The notes: a model not told the origin generated them from the sequence alone. Counted from the stretch's first letter, positions 6,184 to 14,242 are shown. The stretch is DNA of 18,772 nucleotides from Haloarculaceae archaeon (GCA_018609945.1 JAHENO010000188.1:1-18772); one strand, 5' to 3'. Numbers and translations: made by a program.

Positions 6184-7125
6184 ATGAGCGCATTCTCAGC
6201 AATCGACGACGAGGAACAGGAAATCGACCAGAACGACTTCACCCCCGGTATCGAGCCACAGGCGACGTGGTGTCCCGGGTGTGGAGATTTCGCCGTCCTG
6301 AAGGCACTAAAGGGTGCGATGCCCGAACTCGGTCGCACGCCGGACGAGGTGCTGCTCGTCACGGGCATCGGCTGTTCGGGCAAGCTCAACAGCTACTTCG
6401 AGTGCTACGGGTATCACTCGCTGCACGGCCGGTCACTGCCCGTGGCCCGCGCAGCCAAACTCGCGAACCCGGGGCTGGAGGTGATCGCGGCGGGTGGTGA
6501 CGGCGACGGCTACGGCATCGGCGGCAACCACTTCATGCATACCGCCCGGGAGAACCACGATATGGCCTACATCGTGTTCAACAACGAAATCTTCGGGCTG
6601 ACGAAAGGCCAGACTTCGCCCACCAGCCCAAAGGGCCACAAGTCCAAGACCCAGCCCCACGGGTCGGCCAAAGACCCCGTCCGCCCACTCACGCTCGCGC
6701 TGTCCTCGGGTGCGTCCTACATCGCCCGGGCGGCAGCGGTCAACCCCCGACAGGCCAAGAACATCCTGATCGAGGCAATCGAGCACGACGGCTTCGCCCA
6801 CGTTGACTTCCTCACCCAGTGTCCCACCTGGAACAAGGACGCCAAACAGTACATCCCGTACACGGACATCCAGGATAGCGACGAGTACGACTTCGATACG
6901 AGCGACCGCCGCGAAGCAGCAGACGTGATGTACGAAGCCGAGACGAAGATTCACGAGGGGGAGGTGCTGACTGGCCGGTTCTACCAGGAGACTGGCCGCC
7001 CCTCCTACGGCCAGGAGAAGCGAGCGATCGGCGAGGCCCCCGACCAGCCACTCGCCGAGCGGTACTTCGACGAGGACGCCGAGTGGGAACGAGCCGTCGA
7101 CGATATCGCCGCACACCACACCTGA
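6184..7125 (+). CDS. porB: 2-oxoacid (probably pyruvate):ferredoxin oxidoreductase, beta subunit
   Basis: A 313-residue TPP-binding beta subunit. The thiamine diphosphate/Mg motif is GDGDGYGIGGNH (105-116), followed by NNEIFGLTKGQTSPTS. Four cysteines in the positions expected for the [4Fe-4S] cluster ligands are present: C30 and C33 (WCPGCG), C64 (GIGCSGK) and C213 (TQCPTW). It pairs with the fused gamma-alpha subunit directly upstream, giving the two-subunit haloarchaeal enzyme. There is no separate delta (2x[4Fe-4S] ferredoxin-like) subunit, as is typical for haloarchaea. Length of about 313 fits PorB better than KorB from memory. Coupled metabolism: it would link pyruvate made by the glycolytic genes of this region to acetyl-CoA. 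Confidence 0.92.
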   Translation: MSAFSAIDDEEQEIDQNDFTPGIEPQATWCPGCGDFAVLKALKGAMPELGRTPDEVLLVTGIGCSGKLNSYFECYGYHSLHGRSLPVARAAKLANPGLEVIAAGGDGDGYGIGGNHFMHTARENHDMAYIVFNNEIFGLTKGQTSPTSPKGHKSKTQPHGSAKDPVRPLTLALSSGASYIARAAAVNPRQAKNILIEAIEHDGFAHVDFLTQCPTWNKDAKQYIPYTDIQDSDEYDFDTSDRREAADVMYEAETKIHEGEVLTGRFYQETGRPSYGQEKRAIGEAPDQPLAERYFDEDAEWERAVDDIAAHHT

Positions 7126-7170
7126 AATCCGGACCGGGTGTCCGCCAGTTTCGAGGATGCGGACGGACCG

Positions 7171-7180
7171 AACTTATTTT
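7171..7180 (+). promoter_or_regulatory. TATA-like box of tpiA
   Basis: AACTTATTTT is centred about 28 bases before the GTG at 7204, matching a leaderless promoter and supporting that start over the longer open frame beginning at 7138. Confidence 0.6.
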
Positions 7181-7203
7181 CGCTCGCGGCTCGTATCCGT
7201 AGC

Positions 7204-7851
7204 GTGTTCGTTCTAGTCAACCTCAAGGCATACCCCTGCGATCCGGTCGCCGTCGCGCGCGCTGCCCGCGAGGTGAGCGAGGAGAATGGTGTTCGCATCG
7301 CAATCGCACCGCAGACCGCACACCTCGAATCGGTCGCTGCCACCGGCGTCGAGACCTGGGCACAGCACGTCAGCCCAGTCGAACATGGCAGTCACACCGG
7401 CAGCACGCTCGCAGAGGCCACCGCCGAGGCCGGCGCGGTGGGCACGCTGCTCAATCACTCGGAGCACCGCCTCAAACTGGCTGACATCGACGCGAGTCTC
7501 GATGCCGCCGAACGCGCCGGGCTCGAAACGGTCGCGTGTGCGAACACACCCGACCAGATCGCCGCGGTCTCCGCGCTCGGCCCCGACGCCGTTGCGATCG
7601 AACCGCCCGATCTCATCGGCAGCGGCACACCCGTCAGCAAGGCCGATCCCGGTATCGTGACCGACGCGGTCGAGGCCGCGGTGGCCGTCGACGACGGTAC
7701 GAGCGTCCTCTGTGGCGCCGGCATCTCGACCGGCGAGGACCTGACAGCAGCTGCCGACCTCGGCGCGGAGGGTGTCCTGCTCGCCAGCGGTGTCGCGAAG
7801 GCTGCCGACCCGCGTGCGGCACTCGCCGATCTGGTCGCCCCACTGCACTGA
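7204..7851 (+). CDS. tpiA: Triosephosphate isomerase
   Basis: A 215-residue archaeal-type TIM, shorter than bacterial enzymes (about 250) as usual for archaea. It interconverts glyceraldehyde-3-phosphate and dihydroxyacetone phosphate in the cytosol. Active-site residues are N6 and K8 (VNLKAY), the electrophile H85 (LLNHSEHR) and the catalytic base E133 (AIEPPDLIG). The phosphate-binding loops GTPVSKA and CGAGIS (170-175) are intact. The start is GTG: it gives the conserved N-terminus MFVLVNLKAY and lies where the TATA-like box predicts the mRNA 5' end. The gene follows porAB by 78 bases with its own promoter and converges on lpdA (75 bases between stops). Confidence 0.96.
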   Translation: MFVLVNLKAYPCDPVAVARAAREVSEENGVRIAIAPQTAHLESVAATGVETWAQHVSPVEHGSHTGSTLAEATAEAGAVGTLLNHSEHRLKLADIDASLDAAERAGLETVACANTPDQIAAVSALGPDAVAIEPPDLIGSGTPVSKADPGIVTDAVEAAVAVDDGTSVLCGAGISTGEDLTAAADLGAEGVLLASGVAKAADPRAALADLVAPLH

Positions 7852-7926
7852 GTGCCGCGTCGTCCGCGGTCCCTCTCGGCATCAGTGATCCACACACGCC
7901 GGGGCAGGTTCGACGCCACTAACCGC

Positions 7927-9342
7927 TCAGGGTGGGTGAATCGATCCGACCTGTGCGGCTTCCGCGGCGTCGGCAAGTGCCTCGGGAAAGGTGGGGTGGG
8001 CGTGGATCGTGGACGTGATATCATCCAGCGTCGCGTCCAGTTCCAGCGCCAGGGTCGCCTCCGCGATCATGTCCGACGCCCTCGCGGCAACGATCTGGAC
8101 GCCCAGTAGCTGTTCGTCGGGGGCTGCAACGACTTTCACGTAGCCGGCACTCTTGTTCGCCGACAGGGCCCGACCCGACACACTCAGTGGGACGATTCCG
8201 ATCCTGGTGTCCCCGTATTCCTCGCGTACCTCCGCCTCGGTGAGTCCGACGACGGCGACTTCCGGGTCGGTAAACATCACGGCAGGAATGTACTCGTTGT
8301 CGAACGCGATGTCCTCGCCCGCTGCAACCCCGCCAGCGACGTCGCCCTCGCGATACGCGACGTGGGCTAGGAACGGCTGGCCCGCGGCGTCCCCGACACA
8401 GAGGATGTTCTCGTCAGTCGTCTGCATTCGGTCGTCGGTTTCGACGAACCCCTCCGAATCCATCTCGACGGCCGTGTTCTCCAGCCCCAGCGATTCGAGT
8501 GTCGAGGTCGTGTCACGTCCCGCCGCGACGATGATGTAATCGCCCGACAGCCGAAGTATTTCGCCGTCCTGTTCGACGACCAGCACGGGCGTGCCGTCCT
8601 CGTACTCAACGGTCTTCGCCCAGGCGGACGTATAGATTTCGGTGTCGTACAGTTCGCTGCTGGTCTCCTGGATGGAGTCGACGACCTCCTCTTCGAACAT
8701 ACAGAGGACCCGGTCGCGTGCCTCCACGACCTTGATGTGCGACCCGAACTTGGAGAACTTGGTGACGGCTTCCATCCCGATGTACCCGCCCCCGACGACG
8801 ACGATCTCGTCGGGTACTTCCTGGACCTGTAGGATCTCCCTGGACGAGATCACCCCCTGGTGGTCGAACTCCAGACCCGGGATTTCTAGGGGCTGTGATC
8901 CCGTCGCGATTATCGCGCTGTCGTAGGTCACGGTTTCTACGTCGTCGTCCCGCGCGACGCTGATGGTATTCGAATCCAGAAACCTGGCCGTTCCCTCCCG
9001 GTACGCGACACCGTGGTTGTCCAGTCGTTGCAGGATGTCGTCAGAGAGCCGCTGGATGACGTCGTTCTTCCACGCCTGTACTGCCTGGAAATCGACATCG
9101 ACGTTCCCCGTCCGAATCCCGATGTCGTTCCAGTGTTGGATGTCCTTCTGGAACCCGGCGGCGTGGATCAGCGCTTTCGCCGGAATACAACCGTGGTTCA
9201 CACAGACGCCGCCGACGGTCTCTTTTTCGACGAGGAGCACCTCGAGGCCGTTCCGCGCGCCCCGTAGTGCCGCCGTGTATCCGCCCGGCCCTGCGCCAAT
9301 CACGACGAGGTCTACGCTCGTGGTGGTATCTCCAGCTACCAT
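7927..9342 (-). CDS. lpdA: Dihydrolipoyl dehydrogenase-like flavoprotein (divergent, stand-alone)
   Basis: A 471-residue class I pyridine nucleotide-disulfide oxidoreductase. The FAD site is GAGPGG (16-21). The redox-active disulfide is C47-V-N-H-G-C52, and the NAD site is GGGYIGME (184-191). The second FAD motif is CVGDAA (315-320), and the C-terminal catalytic pair is H449-E454 (HAHPTFPE). This is the dihydrolipoyl dehydrogenase plan rather than mercuric or glutathione reductase. It differs from the better-known haloarchaeal LpdA at many positions (C47-VNHG rather than C-LNYG). No E1 or E2 gene and no lipoylation enzyme is nearby. The start at the ATG 9342 fits a TATA-like box near 9375; the in-frame TTG at 9357 is less likely. 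Possible partners are an E2 elsewhere or glycine-cleavage protein H. Confidence 0.87.
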   Translation of the reverse strand: MVAGDTTTSVDLVVIGAGPGGYTAALRGARNGLEVLLVEKETVGGVCVNHGCIPAKALIHAAGFQKDIQHWNDIGIRTGNVDVDFQAVQAWKNDVIQRLSDDILQRLDNHGVAYREGTARFLDSNTISVARDDDVETVTYDSAIIATGSQPLEIPGLEFDHQGVISSREILQVQEVPDEIVVVGGGYIGMEAVTKFSKFGSHIKVVEARDRVLCMFEEEVVDSIQETSSELYDTEIYTSAWAKTVEYEDGTPVLVVEQDGEILRLSGDYIIVAAGRDTTSTLESLGLENTAVEMDSEGFVETDDRMQTTDENILCVGDAAGQPFLAHVAYREGDVAGGVAAGEDIAFDNEYIPAVMFTDPEVAVVGLTEAEVREEYGDTRIGIVPLSVSGRALSANKSAGYVKVVAAPDEQLLGVQIVAARASDMIAEATLALELDATLDDITSTIHAHPTFPEALADAAEAAQVGSIHPP

Positions 9343-9370
9343 GGTATGAACCCACAAACGCCTCTCAGTT

Positions 9371-9379
9371 CTTTATGGG
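9371..9379 (-). promoter_or_regulatory. TATA-like box of lpdA
   Basis: On the minus strand CCCATAAAG is centred about 33 bases before the ATG at 9342, predicting a leader of only a few bases. It lies in the 89-base gap between the pgi stop and the lpdA start, so lpdA has its own promoter. Confidence 0.5.
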
Positions 9380-9431
9380 TTTTGATTCCTCGGGCACGAG
9401 ACCAGTCCGCCGTGATAACGACGGCTGTCGG

Positions 9432-10718
9432 TCAATCGATCTCGAGGGATTGCTTGTCCGCGACGGCCGCCGCTTCCTCGAAGTCGCCACCCCCGAGAAG
9501 CCCACGAGCGGCCCGCTTGCCCCATTCGACGGCGGGCTGGGTGAACGTCGAGACTGCGGCGAGTTCGCCGTAGAGGATGCAGGCGGCCTCCATGGCGTAG
9601 AGCAGTTCCCCGAGGGCGTACTCGTCGACCGCGTCGAGCTCGACGCGGACGTTCGGAACGTCGGCGGCGGCAAGCGAGGCTTCGGTCGCCTCGAATTCGG
9701 CATCCAGGAGTTCGCCCAGCGACGAGCCCCCGAGATAGGACAGTCCCGCCAGGTCGGTCTCGGGAATCCCGAGATCATCGTACTCGCGGGGACGAACCAG
9801 CGTGACCAGCTTGTCGTGCGGGCCGGCTCGGTACAGCTGGAGTTGCGAGTGCTGATCGGTCGCGCCCAGCGCACGGGCAGGTGTCTGTCCGAGGCCGTCC
9901 TTGCCGAGGGATTCGGCCCAGAGCTGGGCGAACCACTCGGCGAAGTCCTCCAGGGACTCGGCGTAGGGCATCATCACGTTGGTCAGCGCGCCGCGGTCGG
10001 CGAGTGCGTACGAGACAGCCCCGTACCCGTAGGCCGGCGACTCGAACAGCGACCCCGAGAGGGACTTGGCCGCGTCGGCACCGCCGTCGAGCACGGCCTC
10101 CAGATCGTGGCCACAGACTGCAGCCGCGGCCAGTCCGACCGTCGAGAGTGCCGAGAACCGACCCGGAACGCCGCCGGGGACCGGAAGCGAGGGGAGGTCA
10201 TGCCTCGCTGCGAGGCCCCGGAGGTTTCCCTCCTCGCCAGTGGTGACCAGCGTCCGGTCGGTCCAGTCGACGCCCGCGGCGTCCATCGCTTCGCGGACGA
10301 CGAGGAACGTCGAGAGCGTCTCCGCCGTGGTTCCCGAGCGCGAGACGACGTTCACGACCGTCCGATCCAGTGGCAAGGAATCGAGCAGCATACGCGTCTG
10401 TACCGGATCGATGTTGTCGAGGTAGTGTGCATCGACCTCGGAGTCGAGCGCCGCAGTGATCGTGGCTGCGCCGAGGGCGCTCCCGCCGATTCCGACGGTG
10501 AGGAAGGCAGCTGGATCCGCGAATGGTTCCACGGCCCGGTGGATGGCGTTCGGATCCGTCGTCTCCGGGAGATTCAACGCAGCGTAGCCGTGTTCGTCGT
10601 CGGCACGGCCAGCCTGAATTCGTTCGTGAGCTCGTGCCACGTGGTCGTCGAGCCGGTCCAGCGAGTCGCGCGAGACACCGGGTGTCGTCTCGATAGCGTT
10701 GCCAATGTCGACGTACAT
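9432..10718 (-). CDS. pgi: Glucose-6-phosphate isomerase
   Basis: A 428-residue PGI-superfamily enzyme of bacterial type, not the cupin type of Thermococcales. SIS-domain motifs are GIGGSALG (76-83) and SRSGTTAET (126-134). The active site includes the glutamate of LWAESLGK (E269), H290 in ATDQHSQLQL and K401 in QPAVEWGK. It interconverts glucose-6-phosphate and fructose-6-phosphate in the cytosol. In haloarchaea it is used mainly for gluconeogenesis and for feeding hexose into other routes, which suits the neighbouring fbp. A weak TATA-like sequence (CATACTTG, minus strand, about 10746) lies about 28 bases before the ATG. Confidence 0.96.
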   Translation of the reverse strand: MYVDIGNAIETTPGVSRDSLDRLDDHVARAHERIQAGRADDEHGYAALNLPETTDPNAIHRAVEPFADPAAFLTVGIGGSALGAATITAALDSEVDAHYLDNIDPVQTRMLLDSLPLDRTVVNVVSRSGTTAETLSTFLVVREAMDAAGVDWTDRTLVTTGEEGNLRGLAARHDLPSLPVPGGVPGRFSALSTVGLAAAAVCGHDLEAVLDGGADAAKSLSGSLFESPAYGYGAVSYALADRGALTNVMMPYAESLEDFAEWFAQLWAESLGKDGLGQTPARALGATDQHSQLQLYRAGPHDKLVTLVRPREYDDLGIPETDLAGLSYLGGSSLGELLDAEFEATEASLAAADVPNVRVELDAVDEYALGELLYAMEAACILYGELAAVSTFTQPAVEWGKRAARGLLGGGDFEEAAAVADKQSLEID

Positions 10719-10789
10719 ACTCCCATCCCGTGAGGCAGCGACAAGTATGTGCCGGTCACCCGGATCGATTTGGCGATGACCCCTCTCTA

Positions 10790-10951
10790 CTAGACGTCGC
10801 TAAACGAGTGTCCCTCGCTCGTGTCCGACTGGGGAGTATTCTCTCGCCGGTACTCCCCGAGCATCTTCCAGAGTGTCTCCTCTATGTCGTCTGTCGACGA
10901 CGCAGCCTCAAGCTGCCTGTACAGTTCTTCCGAGACGGATATTTCAGGCAT
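10790..10951 (-). CDS. Small haloarchaeal protein, 53 residues, function unknown
   Basis: This short frame starts MPEISVSEELYRQLEAAS and continues through DDIEETLWKMLGEYRREN to a hydrophilic tail. A short N-terminal strand followed by two helices resembles ribbon-helix-helix or antitoxin-like small proteins, but the match is only to fold pattern. Codon use fits the genome. A TATA-like sequence on the minus strand (GAATTTATG, 10978-10986) lies about 31 bases before the ATG, so it should be transcribed from its own start. It lies between the HpcH/HpaI aldolase gene (57 bases upstream) and pgi (71 bases downstream), all on the same strand. No toxin partner is adjacent. Confidence 0.7.
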   Translation of the reverse strand: MPEISVSEELYRQLEAASSTDDIEETLWKMLGEYRRENTPQSDTSEGHSFSDV

Positions 10952-10977
10952 CACTGTGTCATTCACGGCAGTCAGTC

Positions 10978-10986
10978 ATAAATTCT
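10978..10986 (-). promoter_or_regulatory. TATA-like box of the 53-residue gene
   Basis: GAATTTATG on the minus strand, centred about 31 bases before the ATG at 10951. Predicted transcription start is about 10955, which gives a nearly leaderless mRNA. Confidence 0.5.
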
Positions 10987-11008
10987 CGCATTGGTGGGAT
11001 CTCCGAAA

Positions 11009-11797
11009 TCAGGTCACGTCGAATTCCTCCAGTCGAGGCCCGAGGGCCGCCCGGATAGACCCGACGTCGCCACCGATCCGGAGTATCTGATAGCCAGCGT
11101 CGGCGGCCGCACGTGCCTCGTCGGCGTCGTTCCGAATGCGGCCGATCGGGACGTCTGCGGCCAGACAGGCCTCAAGGGTACGATCGATCGCGGATTGGAC
11201 GGCCTCGTCCGATTTCGCGAGCGGGTCACCCTCCGACATCGACATCGCCAGGTCGGCCGGGCCGACGAACGCAAACCCCAGGTGCGGGACGGCGAGAATG
11301 TCCTCGATGTTCTCGACTGCCCGAACGTTTTCGATCATGGTCCCGACGAGGACCTCGTCGTCCTCGCCTCCGACGAAGCTATCCACGTACCCGGCCCACC
11401 GCCCGGACCGACCGACGCCGACCCCTCTGTCGCCGACATCGCCGTCGTATGCGAAGTACGCCGCCTCGACGGCGGGGCGTAGTTGTGCTGCGGTCTCGAT
11501 CCGTGGCAGGAGAACCGTCCGGACGCCCGCGTCGAGAACCTTCCTGATCAGCGGCGGGTCGGGCGAGGGCAGGCGAACCAGCAGTTCGATGTCCGCTGCC
11601 TCGGCGGCACGGGTCAACTCCTCGAGGGCAGTGCTGTCGTAGGGGCTCGGCCCCCCGTGTTCGAAGTCCAGCCACACGTAGTCCAGTCCGATATCGCCAC
11701 AAACCTCGATCACGGTCGGAGAGAACGTCGCACAACTGGCTCCCAGGACCGTCTCGCCTCGTTCGAGTGCCCGGTGGAGACCGTTCTGGGTTCTCAT
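11009..11797 (-). CDS. HpcH/HpaI-type aldolase (2-keto-3-deoxy acid aldolase family)
   Basis: A 262-residue class II (metal-dependent) aldolase of the HpcH/HpaI family. The beta-strand signature LDFEHGG is at 43-49, and the substrate arginine is R75 (LLVRLP). The metal ligands are E156 (TMIENVRAVENI) and D182 (FVGPADLAMSM). Family members cleave or form 2-keto-3-deoxy acids, for example 2-keto-3-deoxy-L-rhamnonate or 4-hydroxy-2-oxo-heptanedioate, giving pyruvate and an aldehyde. The ATG overlaps the stop of the upstream D-2-hydroxyacid dehydrogenase gene (ATGA), so the two are translationally coupled. Together they could release pyruvate and handle a hydroxy- or keto-acid product; the real substrate is not readable from sequence. 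Confidence 0.88.
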   Translation of the reverse strand: MRTQNGLHRALERGETVLGASCATFSPTVIEVCGDIGLDYVWLDFEHGGPSPYDSTALEELTRAAEAADIELLVRLPSPDPPLIRKVLDAGVRTVLLPRIETAAQLRPAVEAAYFAYDGDVGDRGVGVGRSGRWAGYVDSFVGGEDDEVLVGTMIENVRAVENIEDILAVPHLGFAFVGPADLAMSMSEGDPLAKSDEAVQSAIDRTLEACLAADVPIGRIRNDADEARAAADAGYQILRIGGDVGSIRAALGPRLEEFDVT

Positions 11798-12768
11798 GTC
11801 CCCACCTCCTCGATGGCGGACCGGTTCACCGTCGATTCGGGGATGCCCCCCTCGTACACGGTCCGGATGTTTGTCGCCGCCCGCTGGCTCATACGGGCCA
11901 GCGCCTGATGGGTCACACCGCCGATGTGTGGCGTCAAGAGCACGTCGTCCCGGGCGTAGAGTGGATGGTCCTCGCCGGGCGGTTCCTCCGCGAAGGTATC
12001 GAGGCCAGCGCCGCCAAGCGCGCCTGTTTCGAGTGCCTCCACCAGTGACGCTTCCTCGACGATCGGCCCCCGCGAGGTGTTGACGAGGACACCACTCTCG
12101 CCGAGGGCGTCCAGCTCGTCCGTCGAGACTGCGTGGCGTGTCTCCGTGGTCAGTGGCGCGTGGATACTCACCGCGTCCGACTGCTCGAACAGGTGCGGAA
12201 AGTCCGCTACGCGCTCGACGCGGGCCGGGATTTCGTCGTCGGCGACGTAGGGGTCGTACGTGAGGACGGTCTGGCCCATCGCCGTGGCGAGATCGGCCAC
12301 CTCCCGTGCGATGGCGCCGAACCCGAACAGTCCGAGCGTGTCCCCGGTGAGTTCGCGACCGGCGAACGCGGCCCTATTCCAGCCCCCTGTCCGGACGTGT
12401 CTATCGGCGGGACGGAGGTTCCGGCGGACGGCAAACAGCAACCCGACCGCGTGTTCCGCGACCGATCGTGCGTTCGCACCGGGCGTGTTACAGACGACGA
12501 TTCCCCGTCGTGACGCCGCCTCGATGTCGACGTTGTCGAGGCCGGCGCCGTGCTTGGCGATCACGCGTAACCGATCGGCCCGATTCAGGACGGCCGCGTC
12601 GAGTGTGGCGGTCCGAGTGATGACGGCCTCGTAGCGACCTATCTCTTCGAGTGCCGCGCCGACGCTGTCGTACTCGTCCATGTTGGTACAGTGCGCGAAA
12701 TCGGCGATCGACTCCGGTCCCGAGGGGTCTATCTCTGCGGGCAGTAACACGTTCCATGTTTCGGACAT
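11794..12768 (-). CDS. D-isomer-specific 2-hydroxyacid dehydrogenase (phosphoglycerate dehydrogenase-like)
   Basis: A 324-residue NAD(P)-dependent dehydrogenase. The Rossmann segment is LGLFGFGAIA (145-154), with alanine replacing the third glycine. The catalytic triad R233 (NTSRGP), E262 (FAEEPP) and H281 (TPHIGG) is intact. AKHGAGLDNVDI (71-82) is the family's substrate-loop signature. There is no ACT or ASB domain, so this is not the usual haloarchaeal SerA (over 500 residues); glyoxylate/hydroxypyruvate or D-lactate-type activity is more likely. The ATG at 12768 is preferred over an upstream one at 12810, because it follows a TATA-like CACTTTTG (minus strand, near 12798) by about 30 bases. 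It overlaps the aldolase gene by 4 bases. Confidence 0.9.
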   Translation of the reverse strand: MSETWNVLLPAEIDPSGPESIADFAHCTNMDEYDSVGAALEEIGRYEAVITRTATLDAAVLNRADRLRVIAKHGAGLDNVDIEAASRRGIVVCNTPGANARSVAEHAVGLLFAVRRNLRPADRHVRTGGWNRAAFAGRELTGDTLGLFGFGAIAREVADLATAMGQTVLTYDPYVADDEIPARVERVADFPHLFEQSDAVSIHAPLTTETRHAVSTDELDALGESGVLVNTSRGPIVEEASLVEALETGALGGAGLDTFAEEPPGEDHPLYARDDVLLTPHIGGVTHQALARMSQRAATNIRTVYEGGIPESTVNRSAIEEVGT

Positions 12769-12858
12769 ACGATTCCATTTCAGGACAGAGGGGCAAAAGT
12801 GTGTACCCACCGCCAGTCCCGGACCGACACTGCCATCGTGCCGCTACAGATGCGGGTA

Positions 12859-14058
12859 CTACTGCTTGTCGTCGATCCGCATCAGTTCGTTCAGTTTCGC
12901 CGTTCGCTCACCGCCGACCGTCCCGGTCTTGATATACGGTGCGGCCGTACCGACGGCAAGGTGGGCGATCGTCGTGTCTTCTGTCTCGCCGCTCCGGTGA
13001 GAGACGGCTGAATGGATGCCGTTCTCAACGCCGAGTTCGATCGCATCCACCGCGTCGCTCAGCGTCCCGATCTGGTTTGGCTTGATCAGGATGGTGTTCG
13101 CCGACCCGTGCTCGATGCCCTCGGTCAGTCGCTCGACGTTGGTCACGAAGAGGTCATCACCGCAGACCATCGTCTCCGACCCGACCTCACTCGTCAGCTC
13201 GGCCCACTCGCTGAAGGCGTTCTCGTCGAGGGGGTCCTCGACGTACTCGAGACCGTACTCGCGGACCATCTCCGCGACGAACTCGATCTGTTCGGCGGTC
13301 GACTTGACGTCGTCGTCGTAGACGTAGCCGCGACCGCTCTCGTACAGTTCCGAGGCCGCCATGTCGAGACCGAATCCGATCTCGAAACCGAGTTCCTCGG
13401 CGACCTCGGCGGTTGCCCGGTCGACGACCTCGAAAGCCGTGGCGTCGTCAATCGGCGGTGCCCACGCCCCCTCGTCACCCTTGTTGGTCGGTACTCCCTC
13501 GGCCTGCAGGAGTGACTTGACGCGGGCGTGCACCGTTGCGTTGGCGAACACCGCCTCCCCGACCGATGGAGCACCGACCGGGACCGCAAGGAACTCCTGG
13601 ATGTTTGTCGCGTCGGCGGCGTGCGCGCCGCCGCCGATCACGTTCCCCAGTGGCGTCGGGAACGTGTCCCCGCGGAATGTGCCACCGAGATGTCGATACA
13701 GAGGTGTCCCGAGGTCGTCGGCGCCGGCCTTTGCCGCGGCCATGCTGATAGCCACCGCCGAGTTGGCACCGATCGCCGAGAAGTTGGCCGTCCCGTCGGC
13801 CGCATGGAGCGCGCCGTCAACTGCGCGCTGGTCGCCAGCCGCCACCTCCCCTTCCAGTCTCGGCACGGCGTGTTCGCGCGCGAGTGTGATCGCCTCGGTT
13901 GCCGGGAGTTCGATTGCCTCGTGTTCGCCGGTCGATGCCCCGCTCGGTGCTGCCGCACGGCCGAACCCACCGCCCTCGGTGGCGACATCGGCCTCGACCG
14001 TCGGGTTCCCTCTTGAATCCAGTACGCGCCGCAATCGGACGTCTGTGATGAGCGTCAT
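12859..14058 (-). CDS. eno: Enolase (phosphopyruvate hydratase)
   Basis: A 399-residue enolase, interconverting 2-phosphoglycerate and phosphoenolpyruvate. The flexible loop is SGASTGEHEA (39-48). The acid/base glutamate is E196 (GDEGAWAP), and the metal ligands are D232 (GLDMAASE), E275 (YVEDPLDE) and D301 (GDDLFVTN). The catalytic lysine is K326 (KPNQIGT) and the substrate histidine H354 (SHRSGETED). It is slightly shorter than bacterial enolases (about 430). The ATG at 14058 gives the expected N-terminus MTLITDVRLRRVLDSRGNPT. No TATA box lies at 26-30 bases; the nearest (CTATAAT, minus strand, 14181-14187, or ATATAC near 14164) imply a leader of about 80-100 bases containing a 17-base palindrome. 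Confidence 0.97.
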   Translation of the reverse strand: MTLITDVRLRRVLDSRGNPTVEADVATEGGGFGRAAAPSGASTGEHEAIELPATEAITLAREHAVPRLEGEVAAGDQRAVDGALHAADGTANFSAIGANSAVAISMAAAKAGADDLGTPLYRHLGGTFRGDTFPTPLGNVIGGGAHAADATNIQEFLAVPVGAPSVGEAVFANATVHARVKSLLQAEGVPTNKGDEGAWAPPIDDATAFEVVDRATAEVAEELGFEIGFGLDMAASELYESGRGYVYDDDVKSTAEQIEFVAEMVREYGLEYVEDPLDENAFSEWAELTSEVGSETMVCGDDLFVTNVERLTEGIEHGSANTILIKPNQIGTLSDAVDAIELGVENGIHSAVSHRSGETEDTTIAHLAVGTAAPYIKTGTVGGERTAKLNELMRIDDKQ

Positions 14059-14135
14059 GTCTGGGTATCTCCGTCGACGGTGAACGAGGCGACACCAGCG
14101 GCGTGCTTCTATCGGTGCCTGCTAGTGGCGGTCCC

Positions 14136-14152
14136 ACAGGTCGCGGACCTGT
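14136..14152. promoter_or_regulatory. Palindrome in the eno upstream/leader region
   Basis: ACAGGTC-GCG-GACCTGT is a perfect palindrome with 7-base arms. It lies 78-94 bases before the eno start, at or just after the mRNA start predicted from the minus-strand TATA-like boxes. It could be an operator or a 5' hairpin. It also lies 112 bases before the start of the divergent phosphatase gene. Confidence 0.4.
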
Positions 14153-14235
14153 CCGTCGTGTATATTGTTGACATACCACGATTATAGACCTTCCGCTCCC
14201 CGTGCCACTGCGTCGAGGAATTGCACCAGGTGGGC

Positions 14236-14242
14236 TTATACA
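14236..14242 (+). promoter_or_regulatory. TATA-like box of the HAD phosphatase gene
   Basis: TTATACA is centred about 25 bases before the ATG at 14264. It supports that start rather than the in-frame ATG at 14255, which lies too close to the box for an mRNA to include it. Confidence 0.55.

Noticed and set aside
9267..10733. A 488-codon plus-strand open frame opposite pgi
   Set aside because: It is the antisense shadow of pgi; composition is artefactual and pgi has all catalytic motifs.
10951..10962. Three-codon ORF (ATG ACA CAG TGA) overlapping the start of the 53-residue gene as TGATG
   Set aside because: The TATA-like box at 10978-10986 predicts transcription starting near 10955, downstream of this ATG, so it would not be on the mRNA.
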